The notes below the pieces were generated by a model, which saw only the letters and a program-made list of their open reading frames with translations, had not been told where the DNA came from and did no database searches. A DNA stretch of 64,000 nt from Oceanobacillus_B kapialis (GTDB lineage Bacteria; Bacillota; Bacilli; Bacillales; Amphibacillaceae): assembly GCF_042685265.1 (NCBI RefSeq), contig NZ_JBHUMX010000041.1, one strand, 5' to 3'. The stretch's first letter is position 1. Each line of letters starts with the position of its first letter. Below are positions 36,461-46,011 of this stretch, one piece after another. Both the position numbers and the translations under genes were made by a program.

Positions 36461-37003
36461 TTAGCTATGCTGCTGTTTTAATTTGTAGATTTCTTTTTCA
36501 AGATGAATGGTTTTATCTGCCCAAAAAGCTGTTTCTTCACTTTTACTAAACTGATGGGTAATCGAATCAATTTTCTCGGTCATCGTCTCTTCTAGGTCAT
36601 GGTAGGCTTGTATCATTTGATTGTTAAGCAGATCGATATCTTTCTCCATCTTGTCGAGACGGTCATCTACCTTATTAAAGTGGTTATCCATTTGAGCAAA
36701 GTTCTGATCTACTTGCTCAAAGCGTTCTGCCATTTGATCAAATCGGTTATCTACTTGTGTAAAACGAGCTTCCACTTTAGCAAAGCGTTCTTCCATTGTA
36801 TTCTCCAATACATCAACCTTTGTATCCACCGTATTAAGGCGGTATTCTACTGTGTCCAGTCTTGTTTCTACTTTCTCTAATCTTGTTTCCACGTTTTCCA
36901 ACCTTGTATCTACTTTCTCTAGCCGATTGTCTATCGCTACTAACGTGGTGTTTGTTTTAACCTGGTTATCAAGAATTTGCTGCAGGATTTCATTTGTCTC
37001 CAA
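36461..37003 (-). CDS. Coiled-coil protein with 7-residue repeats
   Basis: 180 residues, almost entirely heptad-like: repeated R-L/F-x-x-V-x-T/N units such as TRLENVE, TRLEKVE, YRLNTVD, NRFDQMA. Thus a long helical rod or trimer with hydrophobic a/d positions. No signal or membrane segment. I do not recognise a specific family; similar rods occur in many Firmicutes as unassigned proteins. The ATG follows GGAGGAGGTGAG. Single gene with own terminator. The space to 37311 contains only the lactonase terminator. Confidence 0.75.
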   Translation of the reverse strand: METNEILQQILDNQVKTNTTLVAIDNRLEKVDTRLENVETRLEKVETRLDTVEYRLNTVDTKVDVLENTMEERFAKVEARFTQVDNRFDQMAERFEQVDQNFAQMDNHFNKVDDRLDKMEKDIDLLNNQMIQAYHDLEETMTEKIDSITHQFSKSEETAFWADKTIHLEKEIYKLKQQHS

Positions 37004-37253
37004 GTTCTCACCTCCTCCTTTTATTATAAATCAATTTTAAACAACAAACTATATCGTGCTTTATTTCTACCTAATCTAACGTTAAGCTATTCTAGCAAAA
37101 TTGTAAAATGAATAAAATGCTATTTTGCGGACCAATTTTATCCTTAAAATGAAATAATGTAGTTAGGAAAACAGCAAGATGAATGGGTCAAACTTTGCCA
37201 AAATATAATAGTAGGTTTTCGTTCATTATTTTTCTACTATATACGATGCAAAC

Positions 37254-37296
37254 AAAAACAGAGGAAGGCTACCCAACAGCCTTCCTCTGTTTTTTC
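37254..37296. terminator. Terminator of the lactonase gene
   Basis: ACAGAGGAAGGCT and AGCCTTCCTCTGT form a perfect 13-bp stem with A-run and T-run flanks. Confidence 0.9.
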
Positions 37297-37311
37297 CTAT
37301 TATTGGTTTGA

Positions 37312-38355
37312 TTACCCTAAAAATTTCACACACACTACTTCTGGCACCTCAATAACCTGATCCGTCTGTGTTAATTTGCCTGTTGCTTCATCACGCTTGA
37401 ACAAGACAACATTACCGCTATGTTGATTGCTCGCAACGAGGAATTTCTCGCTTGGATCTAACACAAAATCACGTGGCCACTCTCCACCTGAAGGTATAAT
37501 TTCCACTAGAGATAGCTCATCTGTCCCTTCTTGTACTGCGAATACAGCTATGCTGTTATGGCCTCTGTTTCCGGCGTAGACAAATTTCCCATCAGAGGTA
37601 ATATGGATGGCGCTCGCATCGTTTGTTTCATTGAAATCCTCGGGAATGGCTTTTATATATTGCTTTTCTGTAAAACTGCCTGTGGATGCCTCATAATCCA
37701 AAACCACTACCTCTGAGCTAAGCTCTGTAAAAAGGTATGCTGTTTTACCATTTGGATGAAATGTGATGTGGCGTGGGCCGCTTCCTGCTTTTACATTTAG
37801 TGTGCTCACATGTTTTAACGCTCTCGCTCCATTCTCTAGCTTGTAGGTGACAAGCTTATCTGTGCCGAGGTCAGCTACTACTACATAATTTCCGTCAGGT
37901 GTATAGCCTGTGTAATGAACATGCGGTTTTTCCTGTCGTTCATGTGGGCCGCTGCCTTCATGCTTCACAAAGCTTCCCTGCTCCACCTCATATGAGCTGC
38001 CAATATTGTGAACGCCAATCTCTCCCTTGTGATAGTTACCGGTCACAAGCACATCCTTTTTTACATCAAGATGGCATGGTGGGGCACCTTCGACAAGCTG
38101 ACCATTAATCTGTTTTAGTTCGCCTGTTTCCTGTGTGATTTCGTAAGCATGGACACCGCCCATATCGCCGTCCTGCGCAACAGAATAGAGATGCTTGTTG
38201 TCCTCACTAATGGTCAAGTAAGTAGGACTGCCTACCTTTGCTGCAACCTCCGCTTTCTGTAAGGTTTCCTTTTCCGTATCCAATACAAATTGGTAGATAC
38301 CTTCGCTCGTTTTTCGTGTATAGGTTCCTGCATAACCAATGAATTTTGCTGCCAT
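37312..38355 (-). CDS. Lactonase family, 6-phosphogluconolactonase-like (YkgB type)
   Basis: 347-residue seven-bladed beta-propeller of the YkgB/Pgl lactonase family, which hydrolyses 6-phosphogluconolactone in the oxidative pentose phosphate branch. Family-like segments: GTYTRKTSEGIYQF at the first blade, PPCHLDVK, GSGPRHITFHPNGKTAYLFTEL and GEWPRDFVLDPSEKFLVASNQ. The start is placed at 38355 (MAAKF) with AAAGGAAG upstream; an ATG 18 nt earlier overlaps that site. Monocistronic. Confidence 0.85.
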   Translation of the reverse strand: MAAKFIGYAGTYTRKTSEGIYQFVLDTEKETLQKAEVAAKVGSPTYLTISEDNKHLYSVAQDGDMGGVHAYEITQETGELKQINGQLVEGAPPCHLDVKKDVLVTGNYHKGEIGVHNIGSSYEVEQGSFVKHEGSGPHERQEKPHVHYTGYTPDGNYVVVADLGTDKLVTYKLENGARALKHVSTLNVKAGSGPRHITFHPNGKTAYLFTELSSEVVVLDYEASTGSFTEKQYIKAIPEDFNETNDASAIHITSDGKFVYAGNRGHNSIAVFAVQEGTDELSLVEIIPSGGEWPRDFVLDPSEKFLVASNQHSGNVVLFKRDEATGKLTQTDQVIEVPEVVCVKFLG

Positions 38356-38498
38356 ATGTATCTTCCTTTCCAAATTTGTTTATGGTGTCTATTTCAATTG
38401 TATCATGTTAGGTTCTAACAAACGAAAATATCGTTCTCCTTCTCTTGCACTTTTTGTTATGATAAGGAGAAAAGTATGTAAATTCGGAGGGGATCTTA

Positions 38499-39299
38499 AT
38501 GGACCGTATTGGGATTGATGCAGGTGGTTCGCTTATCAAAATAGCGTATTGGCAAAACGGAGAAATGGATACGCAAACATTCCCTGTCGAAAAGGTGGAT
38601 GAGTGTGTAAAGATGCTGCAAGATGTGAATCCAGAAGCTAAGGTTTATCTTACTGGTGGAAAGAGTGCGCATGTACAATCTCTCCTTTCAGGGCAGACAT
38701 ATCTAGTGGATGAGTTTAAAGCAACTGTTAAAGGGGCCCGTTTTTTGATAGAGAAAGAAAATATTTCAGCTACCGATTACATCTTAGCAAGTGTTGGTAC
38801 AGGAACTTCTTTTTTCAAGGTAACACCCCAATCCTTTGAACGATTATTCGGAAGCGGGGCAGGCGGTGGCACATTAATGGGGCTTGGTTCACTACTTTTT
38901 AACAAAAACGCAGATTTCACAAGTCTTGTCGCCTCAGCTGAAAAAGGCGATGAACGAGCAAGTGACCTGTTGATTAAAGATATTTATGCTCCAAGTGCCC
39001 CTCCTCTTACAGGTGACCTCACTGCTGCTAACTTTGGAAAAGCGCATCTTAACAAAGAAGCAACAGCAGATGACCATATGGCAAGCTTGGTGCGGTTCCT
39101 CGCCGAGACCATTCTGCTGCTTGCACTCCAAGCAGCGCAAGCTAACCAAACAAAGAATCTCGTTTTTATTGGAAGTACAATTGAAGAAAATCAGCCCTTA
39201 AAACAGCGGCTCCGCATGTTCGAGGATGGCTTTGACTATAAAGCAATCTTTATAGAAAAAGGCGCTTACGCTGGTGCAATTGGTGCTATGCTCGAGTAA
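38499..39299 (+). CDS. coaW: Type II pantothenate kinase
   Basis: 266 residues, the eukaryotic-like pantothenate kinase found in staphylococci and bacilli, first step of CoA synthesis. Phosphate-binding DAGGSLIKIA at the N terminus, SVGTGTSFF and GSGAGGGTLMGLG in the middle. GGAGGGG precedes the ATG. Single gene. Type II enzymes resist CoA feedback inhibition; that is family knowledge. Confidence 0.93.
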   Translation: MDRIGIDAGGSLIKIAYWQNGEMDTQTFPVEKVDECVKMLQDVNPEAKVYLTGGKSAHVQSLLSGQTYLVDEFKATVKGARFLIEKENISATDYILASVGTGTSFFKVTPQSFERLFGSGAGGGTLMGLGSLLFNKNADFTSLVASAEKGDERASDLLIKDIYAPSAPPLTGDLTAANFGKAHLNKEATADDHMASLVRFLAETILLLALQAAQANQTKNLVFIGSTIEENQPLKQRLRMFEDGFDYKAIFIEKGAYAGAIGAMLE

Positions 39300-39555
39300 A
39301 GATTTAAATCTAGCCATCCCTTATTTATAGGATAGGCGGATTTTTTTTGCACAAAGCTCAGCCTCTTTTGGGAGCCAATCAACGAACTCTCCCTAAGCAA
39401 AATCTACTCTACACAAATTAACATTCCTTGAAACGAAAGGCTGTCTTTAGTTAAATATAAAACATACCTTATTAAAATAGGCGGTGAGAACAACATCATA
39501 TTGTAATCGTTTTTGTCGACACATCTAAAAACCTATATTGAGGAGATTATTGTAC

Positions 39556-41007
39556 ATGACTTGGTACCTAAGCTATATTGTAATTTATTTTATCCTTATG
39601 TTTGCCATGGGGGTTTACTACTTCTTTAAGGTAAAGACCTATGATGACTATCTAATCGGTGGTTGGAACACCGGCTTCTGGCCAATTGTCGGAACCATTA
39701 TTAGCACATGGTGTGGTGCTGCTGTATTTATTGGCTGGGTTGGCATGGGGTTCACTGTCGGACTTTCCGGATTCTTCAAATTCGCACTTCCAGGAATTCT
39801 ATTCTGTTTGTTACTGATCGTTGCATTTGCTGGTCCGTTACGCAGGCAACGCCTCTACACATTGGCTGATTTATTCGGCGAACGTTTTGGCGGAAGATCA
39901 GGTATTATCCCTTCCATTCTTTCAGCGTTTATTTATTCCGTTCCAACGCTTGCCTTACAAATGGTTGGAATGTCCACCATTTTTAATATCACATTAGGAT
40001 TTGAATTAAATGTCGGGATTGCCGTTTCGTTTGTTTTGATCCTGGGCTTTACCATTTTGGGCGGCTTACCAGCGACCATTATTACGGACGCACTGCAATC
40101 CATTATTGTGATCATCGGGATTATCGTTCTTGCTGTATCTAGTGTTATGTATGCTGGCGGTTTTCAAGAGATTCTTGCCAACACACCAATGGATTACATC
40201 TCGCCATTAGGTGCAGAAGGATTAGGCAGTGTCTTGCTTTATGCATTATCTGTTGGTCCATTCTACTTAGTTTGGCAATCCACCTGGCAACGAATTTTCG
40301 CTTCCAAAAGTGAAAAGGTAGCCAAAAAAGCTGGTGTCACTGGGTTTGTGATTGCGGGAGCTATTTCTTTTCTCCCTTATTCCATTGGTGTTATTGCAAG
40401 GCAATATGTGCCAACGGATATGGATGCAGACCTGATTTTCTCCTATGTGACCGCAGAACTACTGCCACCAGCCGTTGGAGGGATTGTATTTATCGGTTTG
40501 ATGGCAGCCTTAATGACTGGCGCAACCTCCTTTATTTTACAAGGAAGCTCGAACATCACACGTGATTTATATCAACGAATTTTTAATCCAAAAGCAACAA
40601 ATAAACAGCTTATGTTTTCGGCAAGACTTTCGGTCGTCATTATTTCCGTGCTAGGCATGGTTGCAGCATATTTTGTCACAAACATCGAAACGGCGTACCA
40701 ATGGGCTTTAAGGCTTTCGGCTACAGTTCTAGTATTCCCTTTCCTTGCCGTTATGTTTTGGAAAAAGGTTACGAAACACGGCATGATCTGGAGTATGGTG
40801 CTTGCGTTAATCGCAACCCTAAGCTGGCCATACCTGAACATTCCATTGGATCACACAATTTTTGGTTTTGTCGTATCCATTTTAACGCTGGTTATTGTTA
40901 GTCTGCTTACCAGCCATGATAAAACCGAACAGGTGCGTGCCGTTTATTGGGAAGACCTTGATTCAGCGTCCGTGAAGACTGAATCAACGAAGGAATCCAC
41001 CACCTAA
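39556..41007 (+). CDS. Sodium:solute symporter (SSS family)
   Basis: 483 residues with about 13 helices. Opens MTWYLSYIVIYFILMF, followed by SSS-like phrases KTYDDYLIGGW, STWCGAAVFIGW and LMAALMTGATSFILQGSSNITRDLYQ, the last holding the Na2-site Ser region. The start at 39556 is preferred over an in-frame TTG 18 nt earlier because TTGAGGAG lies just before it. An amidohydrolase follows 73 nt downstream on the same strand and may use the imported compound. Confidence 0.9.
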   Translation: MTWYLSYIVIYFILMFAMGVYYFFKVKTYDDYLIGGWNTGFWPIVGTIISTWCGAAVFIGWVGMGFTVGLSGFFKFALPGILFCLLLIVAFAGPLRRQRLYTLADLFGERFGGRSGIIPSILSAFIYSVPTLALQMVGMSTIFNITLGFELNVGIAVSFVLILGFTILGGLPATIITDALQSIIVIIGIIVLAVSSVMYAGGFQEILANTPMDYISPLGAEGLGSVLLYALSVGPFYLVWQSTWQRIFASKSEKVAKKAGVTGFVIAGAISFLPYSIGVIARQYVPTDMDADLIFSYVTAELLPPAVGGIVFIGLMAALMTGATSFILQGSSNITRDLYQRIFNPKATNKQLMFSARLSVVIISVLGMVAAYFVTNIETAYQWALRLSATVLVFPFLAVMFWKKVTKHGMIWSMVLALIATLSWPYLNIPLDHTIFGFVVSILTLVIVSLLTSHDKTEQVRAVYWEDLDSASVKTESTKESTT

Positions 41008-41080
41008 AATCGGGGCATCCCCATTAATCTTAGATAAGAAAAGTTGTATGTTACTTGCAAAATAAAAGGAGTATTTCAAC

Positions 41081-42727
41081 ATGACAATCGAGTTAATACT
41101 AAAAAATGCAAACATCCTTACGGTAGACGAGGATTTTACAAGAGCAGGATCCCTGTCCGTAAAAAATGGCCGCATTGATCAGGTTTGGGAAACCGCAGAA
41201 CCACCTGAGAGCTACTTGAAAAATAATGACGTGAAGCAGGTTATGGATATGGAAGGAAAAACCATTCTCCCTGGCTTTGTTGACACACACAGTCACCTGC
41301 TTATGTACTCACAGTTTAAAGACCAGGCAAACTGCACCTCTCCCCTGAATCAGACAATCGGGGACATTTTAGAAAAGCTAAAAGACCAATTGAAGAAAAC
41401 GAAGGACGGCGAATGGGTGTTAGGCTGGGGCTATGACAACACTTTATTAAAGGAAAACCGCCATCCTACCCGCGAAGAACTGGATCAGGTTTCCAATGAA
41501 GTACCCATTTTCATTCGCCATACATCTGTCCACTTTGCCGTCGCAAATTCCAAAGCATTAGAGCTTGCTGGTCTAACGGATGAGGTGAAAGATCCTAAAG
41601 GCGGGCGCTTCGGGAGAGACGAGCAAGGTAAATTAGATGGCGTGCTATACGAGCTACCAGCACTCGATGCTGTACAAGCCGTTATCCCAACACCTTCCAT
41701 CTCCGACATGGCGGACTTGCTTGGCGAAGGAGCAAAGGATTACCTTGCAGAAGGAATCACGACGGCATCTGATGCTGGGGTTGGACTCGATCTTGGCTTT
41801 GCCGAGTACGAAGCACACATCAAGGCAGTTAAAGAAGCGAAGCATCCCTTACGCATGCGCTTGATGATTTTGCATCATCTTTTAAGCAGTAAGTTTAAGG
41901 ACAGAGATGCCAAAACGTTAAATCAGGAAATACAGGCTGCAACCGATAACCGCGCTGTCCTTGATAGCGCCAAGCATTTCCAAGATGGCTCCATTCAAGG
42001 TTTTACCGCAGCATTGCGTAAGCCTTACTACACAAAGCCTGAGGAATACGGGGAATTATTAAATGATCAGGATGCCTTTCAAGAAGAGTTGCTTGATCTG
42101 CACAATCGCGGCTTCCGCTTAACGATTCATGGAAATGGTGACAGAGCAATTGAATCCATTTTAGATGCGTATGACTATGTATTAAAACAGAGTCCACGCG
42201 ACCATCACTTGCATCGAATTGAACATTTGCAAACCGCAACACATGCTGATTTGGATAAAATGAAAGAGCTTGATGTCGCAGGTTCCTTCTTTATTAACCA
42301 TGTCTATTACTGGGCAGACCGTCATAAGAAATACTTTTTAGGACCAGAAAGGACAGCAAGAATCAACCCGCTTGCTGATGCATCAGAAAGGGATCTTCTC
42401 TATACCCTCCATTCTGATTGTCCGATCACCCCAATCTCTCCGTTATTTTCCATTTGGGCAGCGGTAAACCGCCAGACAATGGACGGAGAAATTCTTGGCG
42501 AAGATCAGTGCATCAGTGTGGAAAAAGCAATTCGCACGATGACCATAGACGGTTCTAAACTGAATGCAGATGAAGCAAACTCTGGAAGCTTAGAAGCAGG
42601 GAAACTAGCTGACTTTGCCGTATTAGATAGCGATCCTACAGCAATTGATCAAATGCAAATTAAAGATGTTAACGTTTTGGAAACATATATTGGCGGTAAG
42701 TGTGTTTATAATAGAGTTGAGGATTAA
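41081..42727 (+). CDS. Metal-dependent amidohydrolase (YtcJ type)
   Basis: 548-residue amidohydrolase-superfamily enzyme of the YtcJ/NfdA-like group. Metal His pair in GFVDTHSHL; further conserved parts are DGSIQGFTAAL, TIHGNGDRA, HRIEHLQ and LYTLHSDCPI, and the C-terminal sheet EAGKLADFAVLD. AAAGGAG precedes the ATG. Substrate unknown; pairing with a sodium symporter suggests uptake and deacylation or deamidation of one compound. Followed by a terminator and then array A2. Confidence 0.88.
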   Translation: MTIELILKNANILTVDEDFTRAGSLSVKNGRIDQVWETAEPPESYLKNNDVKQVMDMEGKTILPGFVDTHSHLLMYSQFKDQANCTSPLNQTIGDILEKLKDQLKKTKDGEWVLGWGYDNTLLKENRHPTREELDQVSNEVPIFIRHTSVHFAVANSKALELAGLTDEVKDPKGGRFGRDEQGKLDGVLYELPALDAVQAVIPTPSISDMADLLGEGAKDYLAEGITTASDAGVGLDLGFAEYEAHIKAVKEAKHPLRMRLMILHHLLSSKFKDRDAKTLNQEIQAATDNRAVLDSAKHFQDGSIQGFTAALRKPYYTKPEEYGELLNDQDAFQEELLDLHNRGFRLTIHGNGDRAIESILDAYDYVLKQSPRDHHLHRIEHLQTATHADLDKMKELDVAGSFFINHVYYWADRHKKYFLGPERTARINPLADASERDLLYTLHSDCPITPISPLFSIWAAVNRQTMDGEILGEDQCISVEKAIRTMTIDGSKLNADEANSGSLEAGKLADFAVLDSDPTAIDQMQIKDVNVLETYIGGKCVYNRVED

Positions 42728-42736
42728 ATTGGATAA

Positions 42737-42766
42737 GCTCTCGCTGGGATAGCGAGGGCTTTTTTG
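42737..42766 (+). terminator. Terminator of the amidohydrolase gene
   Basis: GCTCTCGCT and AGCGAGGGC pair around GGGAT; TTTTTTG follows. It lies before array A2, so the array should be outside the main mRNA of the gene. Confidence 0.85.
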
Positions 42767-42799
42767 TTGTTGGTACGATTGGGCTGGGGAGGTGCTGTG

Positions 42800-43733
42800 C
42801 TATCGACCATGGGTGCTGCTCTATCAACCATGGGTGCTGCTCTATCGACCATGGGCGCTGCTCTATCGACCAGGGGTGCTGTTCTATCAACCATGGGTGC
42901 TCCTCTATCGACCATGGGTGCTGTTCTATCAACCAGGGGTGCTGTGCAATCGACCAGGGGTGCTGCTCTATCAACCATGGATGCTCCTCTATCGACCATG
43001 GGTGCTCCTCTATCGACCATGGGTGCTGTTCTATCGACCATGAGGGCGGCGCAATCAACCACAGGTGAAGCACAATCAACCATGGGTGCTGTTCTATCAA
43101 CCATGGTCACTGCTCTATCAACCATGGGCGCTGCTCTATCGACCATGAGGGCGGCGCAATCAACCACAGGTGAAGCACAATCAACCATGGGTGCTGTTCT
43201 ATCAACCATCAGCGCGGCTCTATCGACCATGGGTGCTCCTCTATCAACCATGGGTGCTCCTCTATCGACCATGGGTGCTCCTCTATCGACCATGGGTGCT
43301 CCTCTATCGACCATGGGTGCTCCTCTATCGACCATGGGTGCTCCTCTATCGACCATGGGTGCTGCTCTATCGACCATGGGTGCTGTTCTATCAACCATGG
43401 TCACTGCTCTATCAACCATGGTCACTGCTCTATCAACCATGGACGCAGCGCAATCGACCATGGACACTGTTCTATCGACCATGGGTGCTGTTCTATCAAC
43501 CATCAGCGCGGCTCTATCAACCATGGGTGCTGTGCAATCAACCAGGGGTGCTGCTCTATCGACCATCAGCGCGGCTCTATCGACCATGAGGGCGGCGCAA
43601 TCAACCACAGGTGAAGCACAATCAACCATGGACGCTGTTCTATCAACCATCAGCGCTGTTCTATCAACCATGGACACTGTTCTATCGACCATGAGTGCTG
43701 CGCAATCAACCAACCAGTGCATCCCATCAACCA
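42800..43733 (+). repeat. Family A 21-nt-period array, 45 cores (A2)
   Basis: The core CWATCRACCA starts at 42800 and recurs to 43724, exactly 44 steps of 21 nt with no net indel. The 11 bases between cores vary: TGGGTGCTGCT and TGGGTGCTCCT are common, with blocks such as TGAGGGCGGCG followed by CAGGTGAAGCA recurring at three places, a sign of unit-block duplication. The frame reading L/Q-S-T-M-G-A-x on plus and the one reading M-V-D-R on minus stay open across the whole array; others are broken. No convincing ribosome binding site was found for any of them. Confidence 0.93.
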
Positions 43734-43887
43734 TACTTTCTCCACTTCCTACACCGTTGTAATCAAAATCCCATACTTTTCCCACATTTATGCCATGCTC
43801 TCGCCTACTCTACTGGTTATAGTAAAATCAAATCCGTAAGATATGCTTGTAATTACTGGACAAATATATGAAAGATGGTGCATAGAA

Positions 43888-44407
43888 ATGGAATTACTCA
43901 GCTTCCAAGGGCTTTGCCATATTGTCGGAATATCACAAGACACGGGAGAATACTGGATGGAAGAGTTTTCGATGTATATTCCAAAAACGCAACAAGATAA
44001 TACCATTTATTACGGAAGCGATTGATATTATGCGATTTATAAAGAAGTGTAAGTATCAAAACGCAAATTCTAAATGGATAACGAAACAGCTTGCAGAAAG
44101 AAGCTTCCCTATTCGTGTTGATAACTCGCAGACGGAAACCTACACCGAGTGGGAGCAGGAGCGTTCTAACTTGATCGCTTTTCTGAATAATATTAATACA
44201 ACAATTTCCCATGTTGCAGCACATGAACGGATGTTGCAGGAGATTAAAAAGAAACAATGTAGTCAAGAAGAACATATCGCGACCATTAAACAGCAGCAAT
44301 CTGAAATTGCAAATCTTAAACAAGAAATTGGCATGCTACAAAAACAAATTTCACATACTAAAGATTACAAAAGAAAAAAACAGCAGATGGCTGATCTATT
44401 TAAATAA
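43888..44407 (+). pseudogene. MerR/RacA-like DNA-binding coiled-coil protein, frameshifted
   Basis: The first frame (from MELLSFQGLCHIVGIS at 43888) gives a MerR-like helix-turn-helix up to NTIYYGSD and then TGA at 44023-44025. The reading continues one frame over from about 44005 with EAIDIMRFIKKCKYQNANS and a long coiled coil (SEIANLKQEIGMLQKQIS). The 520-nt span is 3n+1. HTH plus coiled coil resembles RacA-type proteins of Bacillus. A single indel near 44015 explains the break; a sequencing error is possible. Confidence 0.7.
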
Positions 44408-44535
44408 GCTAATTACTTGCTAGCCTGCTTTATAGAGGCGTATGCTTTTTAATGTGTTTAAAATAATTGCACTTTGTTACTTCCTCAAAAGCAAATATTG
44501 ATCAAGTAACCATTGTGGTATAGGAGGAAATCTTT

Positions 44536-45306
44536 ATGCAATTCAAAGACAAAGTAGTACTTATTACAGGAGCAGCAGGTGGGATTGGCATCTCAGCAGC
44601 AAAAGCTTTTCAAAAAGAAGGTGCAAAACTAGCACTTGTGGATTTGAAAAAAGAAGCGCTTGAGGAGGCTGCAGCTTCTCTTGAGGATTCTAACGTTCTT
44701 TTACTTGATGCAAATGTAACCAAAGAAGAAGAAGTTAAGAATTATGTAGAGAAAACGAAAGAGCACTATGGCCGTATTGATGTGTTTATTAATAACGCTG
44801 GTATTAACGGCGAGTTCGCAAACCTTACTGAGCAAACTGCAGATAATTTTAATGCAGTATTTGGCGTAAATGTGATGGGTGCATTTTATGGCCTAAAATA
44901 TGTCTTAAACATCATGAAGGAACAAAAAAGTGGTGCGGTAGTAAACACAGCTTCTAACGGTGGACTGCTGGGAGCTCCTGGCATGAGCGCATATGTTGCT
45001 TCGAAGCATGCAGTAATCGGATTAAACAAAACTGCTGCACTTGAAATGGCTGAGTACGGTGTACGTGTTAATGCTGTTGCCCCATCTGGTGTGGATACAG
45101 CAATGATGAGATCGATTGAATCCAATGCGATGGGCGATAAAGCTGAGGAAGCTAGAAAACAATTTGAAGCTTCTGTCCCATTGAACCGTTACGCTACAGC
45201 AGAAGAGATTGCAGATTTAATGGTCTTCCTTTCTTCTGACAAAGCATCCTTTATCAGTGGTTCTTATTATCGAATCGACGGTGCGCAAGGTGCTACATCT
45301 GTTTAA
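44536..45306 (+). CDS. Short-chain dehydrogenase/reductase
   Basis: 256-residue classical SDR. NAD(P)-binding TGAAGGIG near the N terminus, NNAG motif, catalytic Tyr-Lys in SAYVASKHAV with an upstream Ser, and C-terminal SGSYYRIDGAQG. TAGGAGGAAA precedes the ATG. Substrate not predictable from sequence. Single gene with a terminator. Confidence 0.92.
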   Translation: MQFKDKVVLITGAAGGIGISAAKAFQKEGAKLALVDLKKEALEEAAASLEDSNVLLLDANVTKEEEVKNYVEKTKEHYGRIDVFINNAGINGEFANLTEQTADNFNAVFGVNVMGAFYGLKYVLNIMKEQKSGAVVNTASNGGLLGAPGMSAYVASKHAVIGLNKTAALEMAEYGVRVNAVAPSGVDTAMMRSIESNAMGDKAEEARKQFEASVPLNRYATAEEIADLMVFLSSDKASFISGSYYRIDGAQGATSV

Positions 45307-45315
45307 TAAAATTTT

Positions 45316-45358
45316 CACCCCCAGTAGTTATGAAACTGCCGGGGGTGTTTATTTATTT
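45316..45358 (+). terminator. Terminator of the SDR gene
   Basis: CACCCCC and GGGGGTG form the stem base with further pairing inside; TTTATTTATTT follows. Confidence 0.8.
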
Positions 45359-45440
45359 GCTACAACGTTTGATAAAAAATTCCCCTACATCTCTTTTCCT
45401 AGCTCAAGAGAGAATGCGAGCACAAATTCCTCACCCTTAC

Positions 45441-45542
45441 CTAGTTACCAGGCGGGCGATTGCGTTTGTATTTGTTGTCATTTTTCATATCATTAATTTC
45501 TTCTTTGCTCTTGTTCTTCGTTTTGGTTTTTCCTTTTGCCAT
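45441..45542 (-). CDS. Very small basic protein (33 aa)
   Basis: Starts ATG at 45542 after a textbook AGAAGGAGGGATATTAA and ends TAG at 45441. Composition is strongly basic and hydrophilic: begins MAKGKTKTKNKSK, contains EEINDMKNDNKYK and ends NRPPGN. No membrane segment. It resembles minor spore or nucleic-acid-binding small proteins in style, but I do not recognise it. The strong binding site is the main argument that it is real. Confidence 0.6.
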   Translation of the reverse strand: MAKGKTKTKNKSKEEINDMKNDNKYKRNRPPGN

Positions 45543-45694
45543 TTAATATCCCTCCTTCTCTTTGGGTTTTAGTTTAGTCGGTTTATCAAAAAAAATGTAA
45601 AGTAAATAAAATAAGGGCAGCAGTCATTCAATTCTCGCCCTAAAAAATTACATAATTTTCAATAATGCTTTCATTTACCGTTAACACCGAGTAG

Positions 45695-45973
45695 GCAAAG
45701 GGAGATGGGGAGCAAATTGTACTCTCCGGCCATCGTGACACGGTTTTTCGTGACTTTGGCCAACTGGAAATTGGCGGTTCATTTATGGTAAACATGCCTT
45801 ATGGCACGTATGAATATGCCATTCGAGAAACTGAAATCGTTCCTGAGGATGATACCTCTGTTATTCGTAAAATGGGTGAAGAAGTACTTGTCGTGACAAC
45901 TTGTTATCCATTTCATATGGTAGGTTCTGCACCAGAACGTTTTGTGGCATATGCTTACCCAATGGACAGCTAA
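45695..45973 (+). pseudogene. C-terminal remnant of a class D sortase
   Basis: The open frame reads KGDGEQIVLSGHRDTVF with the catalytic His, continues through a beta-barrel segment and holds the catalytic Cys and Arg region LVVTTCYPFHMVGSAPERF, then stops. In-frame TAG (45692-45694) precedes it, and the N-terminal membrane anchor and about 110 residues are missing. Thus a decayed transpeptidase gene. Confidence 0.85.
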
Positions 45974-46011
45974 CTCTTTTCATAACAAAATGTTGAGCAG
46001 TTTCAGACGAA

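Noticed and set aside
42724..43785. Long ORFs across array A2 (353 codons on minus, 332 on plus)
   Set aside because: Their openness follows from a 21-nt unit that lacks stops in those frames. No good ribosome site, no hydrophobic or domain pattern, and similar openness exists on both strands at once. Kept as repeat, not CDS; translation remains possible.
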